The notes: generated by a model not told the origin, from the sequence alone. 36,928 nucleotides of DNA from Kutzneria sp. 744 (GCF_000568255.1 NZ_KK037166.1:5452606-5489533), one strand, 5' to 3'. Positions 15,020-25,907 are shown, counted from the stretch's first letter. Made by a program: numbers and translations.

Positions 15020-15277
15020 ATGGCGACCTGCGATGTCTGCGGCAACGACTACTGGATGGCGTTCGAGATCCGGACGGTGAGCGGCGAGAGCCACTGGTTC
15101 GACTCCTTCGAGTGCGCGATGGAGAAGCTGGCGCCGAGGTGCGAGCGGTGCAACTGCCGGATCGTGGGCCATGGCGTCGAGGTGGACGGCCGGTTCTACT
15201 GCTGCGCACACTGCGCGCGGACGGTGGCCGAGCTGGGCAACCAGATCCGTGACGCGGTGGGGGTTCGCCCCAGCTGA
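15020..15277 (+). CDS. Small Cys-rich zinc-binding protein (prokaryotic metallothionein-like)
   Basis: 85 aa. The protein opens MATCDVCGNDYWMAFEI and continues FDSFECAMEKLAPRCERC and GRFYCCAHCAR; nine or more Cys in CxxC and CxxCxC arrangements imply two zinc sites. Similar small proteins in actinobacteria are annotated as prokaryotic metallothioneins or zinc-ribbon proteins; whether this one buffers metal or is only a structural zinc protein is not known. The ATG at 15020 is chosen because it starts exactly at the conserved MATCDVCG; the longer frame from 14951 has no counterpart. It follows the IS30 remnant by 70 bp and precedes a 2H phosphoesterase by 19 bp. Confidence 0.8.
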   Translation: MATCDVCGNDYWMAFEIRTVSGESHWFDSFECAMEKLAPRCERCNCRIVGHGVEVDGRFYCCAHCARTVAELGNQIRDAVGVRPS

Positions 15278-15296
15278 GCAGTGTTGGATGGACTCC

Positions 15297-15827
15297 ATGG
15301 CACAGGCCCTGGAGTTCTTCTTCGACGGCGAGGCCGACACAGGAGTTCGAGGGCTGTGGCAGCGGCTGGAGCGGGCCGGCGTGCCGAGCCTGGCCACCCG
15401 CAGCCACCGCCGGCACCGGCCGCACGTCACCTTCGCCCTGGGCGGCGCCTTCACCCGGCAGACCCGAGCGGACCTCACGGCCGAGCTGAACCTGCTGGCG
15501 CTGCCCAGCATCTGGCTGTACACCCTGGGCACCTTCCCCACCACGGAGAACAACCTGGTGCTCACCGCGGTGGTCGACAACGAACTGCTGGCGGTCCACT
15601 CCGCGGTGCACGACGTGCTGGCGAAGAAGGTCAAGAACCCCTCGGCCTACTACCTGCCGGGCTCCTGGGTGCCGCACTGCGCACTGGCACAGGAGATCGA
15701 CACCGCCACCCTGGCCGCCGGAATCGCGGCGCTGCACCCGGTCGAGCCCATCCGCGCCAAGGTCGACGAGGTCGGCATCACGGACACCGTCACGGGCGAG
15801 GTCGACGTTCTGTTCGCACGTTCTTGA
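15297..15827 (+). CDS. 2'-5' RNA ligase / 2H phosphoesterase family protein
   Basis: 176 aa, cytoplasmic. Two H-x-(T/S)-like motifs define the 2H fold: HVTFAL (about residues 41-46) and HCALAQ (about 124-129). The second has Ala where Thr/Ser is typical, so activity may be weak or altered. Family members hydrolyse 2',3'-cyclic or 2',5' nucleotide linkages or ligate RNA ends in vitro; the physiological substrate is unknown. Start at ATG 15297 (GGATGG six bases before), with an in-frame ATG at 15288 as the alternative. Downstream neighbour is convergent with a 21-bp gap. Confidence 0.82.
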   Translation: MAQALEFFFDGEADTGVRGLWQRLERAGVPSLATRSHRRHRPHVTFALGGAFTRQTRADLTAELNLLALPSIWLYTLGTFPTTENNLVLTAVVDNELLAVHSAVHDVLAKKVKNPSAYYLPGSWVPHCALAQEIDTATLAAGIAALHPVEPIRAKVDEVGITDTVTGEVDVLFARS

Positions 15828-15848
15828 GCCTGAGGACCCGCTGCCGGC

Positions 15849-16607
15849 TCAGCCGTCGAGCAGGCCCGAAAGGAAGGCCTCGACGGCTCCGCGGTAGACG
15901 TCGGGGGCGCTGAGCTGGACGAGGTGGCCGGCGCCTTCGACCAGGATGTGGCGGCCGTCGGGGACGCGGGCGGCCATGGCCTCTTGCTGCCCGGCGGGCA
16001 TGAAGGTGTGCTCGGCCTCGATGACGAGCAGCGGGGCCTGGACGCGGGAGACGAAGGGCCAGTAGTCGCGGCGGCCCCATTCGGCGGCGATGGAGTAGAG
16101 GTCGTCGAGATCGGCGATGAGGTGGTAGCCGTCGGGCCGTTCCTCGAAGCACTCGACGAAGTAATCGCCGACCGGGCCGAAGAACGACCGGACGTGGGCC
16201 AGGGACTGGAACGACGTGGGCCAGCTGGAGAACTCGCCCCGCCAAGAGTCGACGGTGCGGCCGCGCTGGTCGGGGGCGAAGTCCTCGACGACGACGCCAC
16301 GGACCAACGAGGGCTCCAGTGCAGCGAGAACGAGGGCGTGTAGGCCGCCCATGGAGTGGCCGATGACCACGGCGGGGCCCAGGTCGAGATCACGGATCAC
16401 GGCAGCGGCGTCGGATGCGAAGTCCTCGGTGCGCCAAACGCCGCCGCGATGCGTATTACGACCGTGTCCCCGCGCATCGAGACCGACCACCCGCCCGTAG
16501 CGGACCAGCCACTGCGCCGCCGGCCACCAGGTGGTTGCCCGGCCCATCAGCCCGTGCAGCAGCACAATGCCGGGGCCGGAGCCACCGAACTCGACGACAT
16601 CGAACAC
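15849..16607 (-). CDS. Alpha/beta hydrolase (Rv3591c-like)
   Basis: 252 aa. The canonical fold shows the oxyanion-hole motif HGLMGRATTWW, the nucleophile elbow GHSMGG (Ser about residue 91), a late acid region (VIEAEHTFMP) and the catalytic His in GAGHLVQL. The substrate is not predictable. It occupies the same place near canB and mutY as the hydrolase Rv3591c in M. tuberculosis. The GTG at 16605-16607 is preferred because conserved sequence (FDVVEFGG) begins there; the frame extends far upstream without coding signs. Divergent from the metallopeptidase gene, 33 bp away, so the promoters must overlap. Confidence 0.88.
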   Translation of the reverse strand: MFDVVEFGGSGPGIVLLHGLMGRATTWWPAAQWLVRYGRVVGLDARGHGRNTHRGGVWRTEDFASDAAAVIRDLDLGPAVVIGHSMGGLHALVLAALEPSLVRGVVVEDFAPDQRGRTVDSWRGEFSSWPTSFQSLAHVRSFFGPVGDYFVECFEERPDGYHLIADLDDLYSIAAEWGRRDYWPFVSRVQAPLLVIEAEHTFMPAGQQEAMAARVPDGRHILVEGAGHLVQLSAPDVYRGAVEAFLSGLLDG

Positions 16608-16640
16608 GGAGCACTCATACCACCTGGTACACACATCGGC

Positions 16641-18050
16641 ATGCGGGTTCGAAAAATGGCGGCGATGCTGGCGATCGCTGCGTTGTGCGCGGCCTGCACC
16701 CCGACGATGAAAGCGGCGGGCGACGGCGTCGAGGGCACGGCCGGGGCCAGGACGGCGGGCGACCCGTACTACCCGACCAGCGGCAACGGCGGCTACAACG
16801 CGTCGAACTACGTCGTGGCCGTCACGTACGACCCGAAGTCGCACCACCTGGACGGCGACACCACGATCACGGCCAAGGCCAAGCAGGCGCTCAGCGAGTT
16901 CAGCCTCGACCTGGTCGGCCTCGATGTCCGCACGGTGACGGTGGACGGCCAGGCCGCGGAAACCGAGCGGGCCGGCGACAAGCTGGCGGTCAAGCCGGCG
17001 GAGGCCATCGCCGAGGGCAACACCTTCACGGTCGAGGTGCAGTACGGCGGCGAGCCGAACCCGGTGAAGTCGAAGAAGCTGGGCTCGGAGGGCTGGCAGA
17101 TCTCCAGCACCGGCGGCGCGTTCGCGGCGGGCGAGCCGCACTCGGCGGCCACCTGGTACCCGGTCGACGACACCCCGACCGACAAGGCGTCCTTCCACCT
17201 GGCGGTCAGGGTCCCGGACGGCTGGAGCGTGATCTCCAACGGCGTGCCCGGCCACAACGAGTCCGGCGGCGGCTGGACGACGTACCGCTGGGACGAGCCG
17301 GAGCCGATCGCCTCGTACCTGACCACGGTCGGCATCGACCACTGGACGATGGCCACCGGCAAGCTGGCCGACGGCACTCCTGTGGTGTCGGCGTTCGCCC
17401 CGGGCACGGACGACAAGAAGCCCCTTGAGACGCGGCTGCCGGAGATTCTGGACTTCCTGTCGTCCAAGTTCGGCAAGTACCCGCAGGACGCCGCCGGCGG
17501 CATCTTCCTCGCCGACAAGATCAGTTTCTCGTTGGAGACGCAGACCCGGCCCATCTACGCCAAGTGGACCGACCTGAGCACGATCGTGCACGAGAACGCC
17601 CACCAGTGGTGGGGTGACTCGGTGTCGGTGCAGCAGTGGAAGGACGTCTGCCTCAACGAGTGCCTGGCCAGCTACGCGCAATGGCTGTGGTCGGAGGCCA
17701 AGGAGGGCGCGAACCTGGACGACACGTACCGCAGGGCGGTGCAGAAGGGCCCGCAGATCTTCGCCGGCAAGCTCTATGACATGGGCGCCGGCAACGAGTT
17801 CGGCGCCGTCTACAGCAAGGGCCCGATGGCCCTGCACGCTCTGCGCCGCACCATCGGCGACGACGCCTTCTTCCAGGTCCTCAAGACCTGGCCGGCGTTG
17901 CACCGCGACGGCAACGCCACCTGGCCCCAGTTCGAGTCGTACGTGCAGCTGATCAGCGGCAAGGACCTGAACGGCTTCTTCGACGCCTGGTTCCGCGGCA
18001 CGACGCAGCCCGCGGACCAATACCTCTGGCCGGGCACCCTCAAGCCCTGA
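16641..18050 (+). CDS. M1-family metallopeptidase lipoprotein
   Basis: 469 aa. A signal peptide with lipobox LCAAC (Cys about residue 19) places it on the outer face of the membrane. An N-terminal beta domain (about 45-240) precedes the catalytic domain with HENAHQWWGD (HExxH) and the third zinc ligand Glu in CLNECLASYAQWLW. The exopeptidase GAMEN motif is replaced by FSLETQTRP, as in short bacterial M1 lipoproteins that lack the C-terminal HEAT-like domain. It probably trims peptides from N termini, but the changed motif leaves exo- versus endo-activity open. ATG at 16641. Its last 11 bases overlap the convergent BNR lipoprotein gene. Confidence 0.9.
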   Translation: MRVRKMAAMLAIAALCAACTPTMKAAGDGVEGTAGARTAGDPYYPTSGNGGYNASNYVVAVTYDPKSHHLDGDTTITAKAKQALSEFSLDLVGLDVRTVTVDGQAAETERAGDKLAVKPAEAIAEGNTFTVEVQYGGEPNPVKSKKLGSEGWQISSTGGAFAAGEPHSAATWYPVDDTPTDKASFHLAVRVPDGWSVISNGVPGHNESGGGWTTYRWDEPEPIASYLTTVGIDHWTMATGKLADGTPVVSAFAPGTDDKKPLETRLPEILDFLSSKFGKYPQDAAGGIFLADKISFSLETQTRPIYAKWTDLSTIVHENAHQWWGDSVSVQQWKDVCLNECLASYAQWLWSEAKEGANLDDTYRRAVQKGPQIFAGKLYDMGAGNEFGAVYSKGPMALHALRRTIGDDAFFQVLKTWPALHRDGNATWPQFESYVQLISGKDLNGFFDAWFRGTTQPADQYLWPGTLKP

Positions 18051-19167
18051 CCCACACGTCCTTCACCCCCACCGCGATCACCCGCCCGTCGGCCAGCGTG
18101 GTCACGGCCTGCGGCGCGTCGTCGCAGCCGAGGTCGCCGCGCTGCCACGAGCCGTCGGTGCTCGTCGTCCACACCACGCCGCACCTGCCGCTGGCACCGA
18201 CCAGCACGATGTCCTCGTCCTTGCCGCCAGTGGCGTCGAGGACCACGCCGCTGCCCAGCGCGGCGGTGTCGGTCTTGGTCCAGGCCACGCCGTCCGGGCT
18301 GCTGGCCAGGAACGGCCGGTTCTCGTCGCTGCCGACGATCAGCCAACCGTGCTCGGTGCGCAGCACCTTGGCGATGCTTGTGGTGCCCGGGACGCTCGGG
18401 ATCTCGTGCTGCTGCCAGCTCTGGCCGCCGTCGGTGGAGCGCCAAGTGGTGAGCCGTCCGCCGCCGGCGGACGCTGACGCGACGATCGTGTTGTCGCTGG
18501 AGGCCATCGGGCCGACGTAGTTGCCCTCGGCCTGGGGCAGCTCGACCGGGGCCAGGGTGTGGCCGCCATCGGTCGAGGTCCACATCAACGCGGCGCTGTG
18601 GCCACCGACCGTCTGCCCGCCGCCGATCACCAGCCGATCGCCGGACTGCACCACGGAGTTGGCCCGGCCGCTGTCGCCGGTCTCGTCGGAAGGCTTGTGC
18701 CAGGGCAGGTGCAGGTCGGCCAGCGTGGTCACGCTGCCGTCCGGCGCGAGGCGCTGCACGGAGCTGTCCACGCCGATGACCGACCCGTCGTTCAGGGCCA
18801 CCGCGCCGTGCGCGGCCAGGCCCGAACCGTCCCAACCGCCTTGGCTCGGCGGCCGGTCCCCTGCTGTGGCGGGCTTGTTCACGGGCAGCGAGAACCGGGT
18901 GCAGGCTGTGTCGCCGGTCCAGTTCGCGCCGACGTCGCGGTAGCCGTTCTCGAACACGCCGACTCCGACGGCGCACTGGTCGACCGTCAGCAGGTGCCGG
19001 ATGCCCGCGCCGGGTCGGGCGTAGCCGCCGTCCGCGGTCGGCGCGGACACGGCGTTGTCGTGCCGGACGAAACCGAGCGCCGGGTCCGACGGTCCGGCCG
19101 GTGCGGGACGGCCGCAGCCGGCCAGGGCCAGCGCGAGCAGCACGACAACGGTGAGCTTCCCCCTCAT
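18040..19167 (-). CDS. BNR-repeat (Asp-box) beta-propeller lipoprotein
   Basis: 375 aa. Signal peptide with lipobox ALAGC (Cys18), then a propeller-like chain carrying Asp boxes: TSTDGGHTL, RSTDGGQSW, SSPDGVAWT and TSTDGSW. Asp-box folds occur in sialidases and in many non-enzymatic surface proteins; the catalytic Arg triad and Asp of sialidases cannot be assigned here, so no glycosidase activity is claimed. ATG at 19165-19167. Convergent with and overlapping the metallopeptidase gene by 11 bp. A paralogue without its N terminus lies directly upstream on the same strand; both end in GRVI-VG...VWVRA. Confidence 0.82.
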   Translation of the reverse strand: MRGKLTVVVLLALALAGCGRPAPAGPSDPALGFVRHDNAVSAPTADGGYARPGAGIRHLLTVDQCAVGVGVFENGYRDVGANWTGDTACTRFSLPVNKPATAGDRPPSQGGWDGSGLAAHGAVALNDGSVIGVDSSVQRLAPDGSVTTLADLHLPWHKPSDETGDSGRANSVVQSGDRLVIGGGQTVGGHSAALMWTSTDGGHTLAPVELPQAEGNYVGPMASSDNTIVASASAGGGRLTTWRSTDGGQSWQQHEIPSVPGTTSIAKVLRTEHGWLIVGSDENRPFLASSPDGVAWTKTDTAALGSGVVLDATGGKDEDIVLVGASGRCGVVWTTSTDGSWQRGDLGCDDAPQAVTTLADGRVIAVGVKDVWVRA

Positions 19168-19224
19168 GCGGGAAGCATGGCAGGGTCCGGCCGAGGATCA
19201 ATGCGTAGAACTACCCGTCACGGC

Positions 19225-19980
19225 TCAAGCCCTGACCCACACCGAGGACGTGCCGACGACGATCACCCGCCCGTCGGCCAGGGCGGCGGTCGCCCTGGGC
19301 TGCTCGTCGCAGCCGAGGTCGACACGGCGCAGCGAGTCCGCGGCGCCGATCCACGCCGCGCCACAGCCGAACTGACTGCCGTCGGTCGGGGCCTCGCCGA
19401 TGATCACCACGTCGTCCGACTTGGCGACGGTGGCGTCGCTGACCTCGCGGGCGCTCAGCTTGGAGGTGTCCAGCACGTGCCAGGCGATGCCGTCCGAACT
19501 GCTGGCCAGGAACAGATTGCTGTCCAAGCCGGTGCCGACCATCAGCCAACCCCGCGCGGTCTGCAGCAGGCGTTTGATGAGCGGCTTCACGTCGCCGGTG
19601 GCCAGCTTGGTCAGCTGCCAGCTGCGGCCGCCATCGGTCGAGCGCCAGGTGCCGACGCCATTGTCCTCGGCCCATTGCTCGACGGCCACGATCGTGCTGG
19701 CGCTCGCCGCCATCGGGCCGACCATGCCGTTGACCGGCGGCAACTGCACGGCCGCCACGGTCCTGCCGCCGTCGTCGGAGGTCCACAGCAGCGGGGTCGA
19801 CTTCTTGTCGTCGCCCTGCCCGCCGCCGATCACCGAGCCGTCGGGCATGGCGATGGCGGGAAACGCGTCCAAGCCATGCCCCGGGGCGTTCGACAGCACC
19901 GTGAACGACGTGCAGTCGGCGTTGCCGGTCCAGTCCGCGGCGACATGGCCGTTGTCGTCGGCGTAGACGCCGGGAGCATG
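19225..19980 (-). pseudogene. N-terminally deleted paralogue of the BNR lipoprotein
   Basis: Homology to the neighbouring BNR lipoprotein runs from the frame's upstream limit (PGVYADDNG, matching that protein from about residue 69) to the shared C terminus VWVRA. The first 66 or so residues, including the signal peptide and lipobox, are absent, because the frame is closed at 19981-19983 by the stop codon of the upstream nuclease gene. The first in-frame start is a GTG at 19897-19899, giving 224 residues without any export signal. Asp boxes TSDDGGRTV and RSTDGGRSW remain. Probably the product of a deletion that fused the two neighbours; translation is possible but the product would be cytoplasmic. 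Confidence 0.7.
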
Positions 19981-21012
19981 TCAGACCTGTGGGCCCACAA
20001 CGAACTGGGTCAGCACGGCCTTGTGGTCGCCGCCGGGCACGGCGAAGGTGGCGAAGGAGTCGACGGGGCAGCGCTTGTCGACCAGGACGTGGTCGATGGG
20101 CAGCAGGGGCGGCAGGGAGCCGTCGGTGGGCCAGGTGGGCTGCAGGCCCTGGCCGACCTGGGATGCGGCGTCGGTGTAGCCGCTGACCAGGGCGGATCGC
20201 AGCCCGGCGTGGTCGACGGTGGCGTTGAAGTCGCCGGCAAGGACCATCGGCGGGGTGCCGTCGACGGGGTCGGGCAGGGCGTCGAGCTCCCGTTTCCACG
20301 TGTCGGTGGTGTTGTCGTCGGTCGGCGGCCGCACGTGCACGGACTCGATCTGGACGGTCCGCTGCTGCGGCAGCGACACCCGGGCGCTGACCTGGGGAAA
20401 GGTGGTCGGCGGGTCGATGGTGACGGATTGCAGCGGGTACCGGGAGGCGAGGCCGGAGCCGGTGGGGCCGTCACCGGGGGCGAACAGCTGGGACGGCAGC
20501 TCGGCGGAGAGGCCGGCGGCGTTGAGGGCGGTCGCCGACGAAGGAGTGAGCTCCTGGAACGCCACGACGTCGACGTGCTGGTCCCGAATCAGGGCGACGA
20601 CGCTGGCGGCGTTGGCCCGGCCCTGGGCCAGGTCCACGCTCAGCGCCCGCACGGTGGGCCCGGTGCCGAGCGACCGGGGTGCGGTGAAGGACCGAGGGGC
20701 GATGGCGGCGACCAGGCAGGCGGTGAAGGCCAGCGCCACCGCGGCGACGGCCCAGCGCCGGAACAGCATGGAGAACAGCACCAGCAGCGCCCCGCCGCCG
20801 GCCGCGAACGGAGTGCCGGCCAGCAGCACCACCATGACGTGGTCGCCGTCGATGCCGAGCAGCCGCAGCGCGACCATGGCGATCACGGCCGCGGTGAGCA
20901 GGCAGAGCAGGAAGGTCAGCGGCGTGCCGCCGACCCGTCGCCGACCTTCGTCCAGGTAGGCGGGCGCCCGGCGGGGTGCACGGGTTCGCACGCTGCTGGC
21001 CACACCATCCAT
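19981..21012 (-). CDS. Membrane-anchored endonuclease/exonuclease/phosphatase (EEP) family protein
   Basis: 343 aa. Three hydrophobic segments (about 31-50, 58-80 and 86-105) are followed by an EEP domain from about residue 120. Catalytic signatures: FQELTP (metal-binding Glu), LAGDFNATVDHAG (the GDFN motif), PIDHVLVD and GGDHKAVLTQ (His of the active site). Such proteins cleave phosphodiesters of nucleic acids, lipids or inositol phosphates; the topology puts the domain outside the membrane. ATG at 21010-21012, only nine bases after the end of the clpC terminator hairpin, so its promoter is unclear. Its TGA closes the frame of the truncated BNR gene. Confidence 0.85.
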   Translation of the reverse strand: MDGVASSVRTRAPRRAPAYLDEGRRRVGGTPLTFLLCLLTAAVIAMVALRLLGIDGDHVMVVLLAGTPFAAGGGALLVLFSMLFRRWAVAAVALAFTACLVAAIAPRSFTAPRSLGTGPTVRALSVDLAQGRANAASVVALIRDQHVDVVAFQELTPSSATALNAAGLSAELPSQLFAPGDGPTGSGLASRYPLQSVTIDPPTTFPQVSARVSLPQQRTVQIESVHVRPPTDDNTTDTWKRELDALPDPVDGTPPMVLAGDFNATVDHAGLRSALVSGYTDAASQVGQGLQPTWPTDGSLPPLLPIDHVLVDKRCPVDSFATFAVPGGDHKAVLTQFVVGPQV

Positions 21013-21020
21013 TGAACACG

Positions 21021-21063
21021 ACAAAGGGCGGTTCCCCGGCGAACCCGGGAAACCGCCCTTTGT
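21021..21063 (-). terminator. clpC terminator
   Basis: ACAAAGGGCGGTT / AACCGCCCTTTGT, a perfect 13-bp stem enclosing a GC-rich secondary hairpin, 28 bp past the clpC stop. It leaves almost no room for a promoter before the next gene on the same strand. Confidence 0.88.
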
Positions 21064-21090
21064 CTTCAGCCTTGACTCAGCAGAACTGCG

Positions 21091-23637
<2,547 letters not shown>

Positions 23638-23817
23638 ATGCACTCCCTGACAGCTGCGTCGGCGGTCCTCCACCCACCCATGACCTCGCCGGTGGGGTCA
23701 GCACCTGGGGTCCACTGTAGTAGGCGGACCCGTTGCTCTCAGTGCCGCTCGCAGCCGCAGACCCCGCGAGCGCCCTGACGCATGGCACAACGTGGGTTCT
23801 GACAGGCAGATTCCCAT

Positions 23818-23835
23818 TGTCCGCTTACCGCGAAC
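23818..23835 (-). promoter_or_regulatory. ClgR-like operator upstream of clpC
   Basis: TGTCCGCTTACCGCGAAC matches 16 of 18 positions of the corynebacterial ClgR pattern WNNWCGCYNANRGCGWWS. ClgR activates clpC and clpP in actinobacteria. It lies about 180 bp before the ATG, so a promoter about 100 bp or more upstream of the coding region is implied. Confidence 0.55.
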
Positions 23836-23898
23836 AAGCCACCATCAGCTGACTTTCACTGTGAGCGGGGTCACCAAAAGGGTGAAATTCGGACAGGC

Positions 23899-24282
23899 TC
23901 AGCTCAGTTTGGCGGCCAGCACCGAGCGGTGCGTGGGGGCCGCGGCGGCGTGCCGGGCGCGACCGTTCTCCGTCAGCTCGACGTAGATGCCGCGGCGGTC
24001 GTCGGCGCACAGCGCCCGGGTGACCAGACCGTCGGCCTCAAGGCGGGCGACGACCCGGGACAGGGCGCTCTGGCTGAGCTGGACGCTCTTGCCGAGCTCC
24101 TGCATGCGCACGGACGGCTTGTCGCAGCAGCTCTCGGCGAGCTGGTCGAGCACCTCGAACTCGCTGGCCCCCAGGCCGTGCCCCTCGCGCAGCTCACGAT
24201 CGAGCGTGCACCACGTGGCGTGGTAGCGCCCAAGCAGGTCGCGCCAGGTGCTGACGAGCTCGTTCTCGGTCACGTCCCGCAT
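23899..24282 (-). CDS. MarR-family transcriptional regulator
   Basis: 127 aa winged-helix repressor. The core reads LGASEFEVLDQLAES, then the recognition helix region SVQLSQSALSRVVARLEADGLVTR and the wing DDRRGIYVELTENGRA, all typical of MarR. Two adjacent Cys (ESCCDKPS) could sense oxidants, but this is inference. Start ATG 24280-24282 with GGGG seven bases upstream; an in-frame ATG at 24300 lacks a ribosome site. Divergent from the MFS exporter gene with a palindromic operator between, the standard layout for a repressor controlling a drug exporter. Confidence 0.9.
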   Translation of the reverse strand: MRDVTENELVSTWRDLLGRYHATWCTLDRELREGHGLGASEFEVLDQLAESCCDKPSVRMQELGKSVQLSQSALSRVVARLEADGLVTRALCADDRRGIYVELTENGRARHAAAAPTHRSVLAAKLS

Positions 24283-24333
24283 CTTAGTCCCCACCGTCAT
24301 AAAATTCCAACGCATTAAATCCTCTTGCATTAG

Positions 24334-24345
24334 ATGCAGCTGCAT
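24334..24345. promoter_or_regulatory. Probable MarR operator
   Basis: ATGCAGCTGCAT is a perfect 12-bp palindrome between the divergent MarR and MFS genes. It is flanked on the left by GCATTAAAT and GCATTAGAT, which repeat part of the same half-site. The sequence here is unusually AT-rich for the window. Confidence 0.6.
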
Positions 24346-24360
24346 GTAGTGTTGCTGGAC

Positions 24361-25827
24361 GTGACCACACCCGCAACACCCGTCCTGTCCGCCCAGCCCG
24401 GCGCGCGCTGGCCCGCCAGCCTGTGGGCGGCGCTGATGCTGCTGTGCGGCGTGCTCTTCCTGGACGGCCTCGACGTCTCCATGGTCGGCGTCGCGCTGCC
24501 CTCGATCGGCTCCGAGCTGCACATGTCCACCTCGTCGCTGCAGTGGGTGATCAGCGGCTACGTGCTCGGCTACGGCGGCTTCCTGCTGCTGGGCGGGCGC
24601 ACCGCCGACCTGCTCGGCCGCCGTCGCGTGCTGCTGATCGCGCTGGGCGTGTTCGCCGGCGCCTCGCTGCTCGGCGGCCTGGTCGACGACCCGACGCTGC
24701 TGATCGCCGCCCGCTTCATCAAGGGCGCCGCCGCCGCGTTCACCGCCCCGGCCGGCCTGTCGATCATCACCACCACGTTCCCCGAGGGCCCCGCCCGCAA
24801 CCGCGCCCTGTCCATCTACACGGCGTTCGGGGCCAGCGGCTTCTCCTCCGGCCTGATCCTCGGCGGCCTGATGACCGAGGTCGGCTGGCGCTGGACCTTC
24901 CTGATGCCGGCCCCCATCGCCGTGCTGGTGCTGCTGCTGGGCATCAAGCTCATCCCCAACCACGGCCGTCCCGACGGCCCGCGACAGGGCTACGACGTAC
25001 TGGGCGCCGCGACCAGCACGCTCGCGCTGCTGCTGCTCGTCTACACGGTCGTGTCGGCCTCCGAGATCGGCTGGGCCTCGCCACTCACCCTCGGCTCGTT
25101 CGCGGTGGTGATCGCCCTGGTGGTCGCCTTCGTGGTGATCGAGAGCCGGGTCGCGCACCCGCTGCTGCGCCTGGGCATCCTGCGGAACAAGAACGTGCTG
25201 GCGGCCGACCTGACCGCGATGGCCGTGTTCGGCTCCTACGCCGGCTTCCAGTTCATCGGCACCATCTACATGCAGTCGCTGCTGCACTGGTCGCCGCTGA
25301 GCATGGCGCTCGCGTTCCTGCCGGCCGGCCTGATCGTCGCCTTCGGCGGGCCGCGCACCGGCGCTCTGGTCAACCGCTTCGGCAACGGCCGGGTCATCGC
25401 GGTCGGGCTGGCCGCCTTCGTGGTGGCGTACGGGCTGTTCCTGCAGATCGACGCCAACCCGAACTACGCGATCGCCATCCTGCCCAGCATGATCCTGCTG
25501 GGTGTCGGCTTCGCGCTGTCCTTCCCGGCGCTGAACATGCAGGCCACCACCGGCGTCTCCGACGACGAGCAGGGCCTGGCCGCCGGCCTCGTGCAGACGT
25601 CCTTCCAGGTCGGCGGGGCCATCGCGCTGGCCGTGGTGACCGCGGTGCTCAACGCCGCCACGCCCCGGACCACCGCCGAGGTCATCGCCAGCTACCACCC
25701 GGCTCTGGCCGTGGTGACCGGCGTGGCCCTGCTCGGCCTGATCGCCACCGTGTCGATCAGCGGCCTGCGCAAGCCCAAGGCCGACGAGGTCGAGCCGGCA
25801 CGGCAGCCGGAGCTCGTCGAAGCCTGA
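24361..25827 (+). CDS. MFS transporter, DHA2 (EmrB/QacA-like) family
   Basis: 488 aa, about 14 membrane helices. Motif A (GGRTADLLGRRR, about residues 79-90) and motif C-like Gly-rich helix 5 (GASGFSSGLILGGLMTEVGWRW) mark a proton-coupled drug or small-molecule exporter. The substrate is unknown; a MarR repressor beside it suggests induction by a toxic ligand. I prefer the GTG at 24361, since the in-frame ATG at 24334 overlaps the palindromic operator; the ribosome site is weak in either case. The C terminus is a short acidic cytoplasmic tail. A hairpin terminator follows at 25870. Confidence 0.88.
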   Translation: MTTPATPVLSAQPGARWPASLWAALMLLCGVLFLDGLDVSMVGVALPSIGSELHMSTSSLQWVISGYVLGYGGFLLLGGRTADLLGRRRVLLIALGVFAGASLLGGLVDDPTLLIAARFIKGAAAAFTAPAGLSIITTTFPEGPARNRALSIYTAFGASGFSSGLILGGLMTEVGWRWTFLMPAPIAVLVLLLGIKLIPNHGRPDGPRQGYDVLGAATSTLALLLLVYTVVSASEIGWASPLTLGSFAVVIALVVAFVVIESRVAHPLLRLGILRNKNVLAADLTAMAVFGSYAGFQFIGTIYMQSLLHWSPLSMALAFLPAGLIVAFGGPRTGALVNRFGNGRVIAVGLAAFVVAYGLFLQIDANPNYAIAILPSMILLGVGFALSFPALNMQATTGVSDDEQGLAAGLVQTSFQVGGAIALAVVTAVLNAATPRTTAEVIASYHPALAVVTGVALLGLIATVSISGLRKPKADEVEPARQPELVEA

Positions 25828-25869
25828 TGCCCTCGGCTCGCCGGGATCCGTGGGGGAGTCGGCGAGCCA

Positions 25870-25898
25870 CCACCCGGTCGGTCCGCCCGACCGGGTGG
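25870..25898 (+). terminator. Terminator of the MFS gene
   Basis: CCACCCGGTCGG / CCGACCGGGTGG, a perfect 12-bp stem with a 5-nt loop, 42 bp past the stop. Confidence 0.85.
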
Positions 25899-25907
25899 CC
25901 CCTTAAA

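Noticed and set aside
14701-15252. 183-aa gene on the plus strand
   Set aside because: Only residues corresponding to 14821-14949 are recognisable (transposase relic); the rest is unrelated and the 3' part is out of frame with the real Cys-rich protein.
18559-21015. 818-aa open frame on the plus strand across the BNR and nuclease genes
   Set aside because: Composition is the Gly/Arg/Gln/His-rich pattern of antisense frames; it spans several real genes on the opposite strand and has no recognisable domain.
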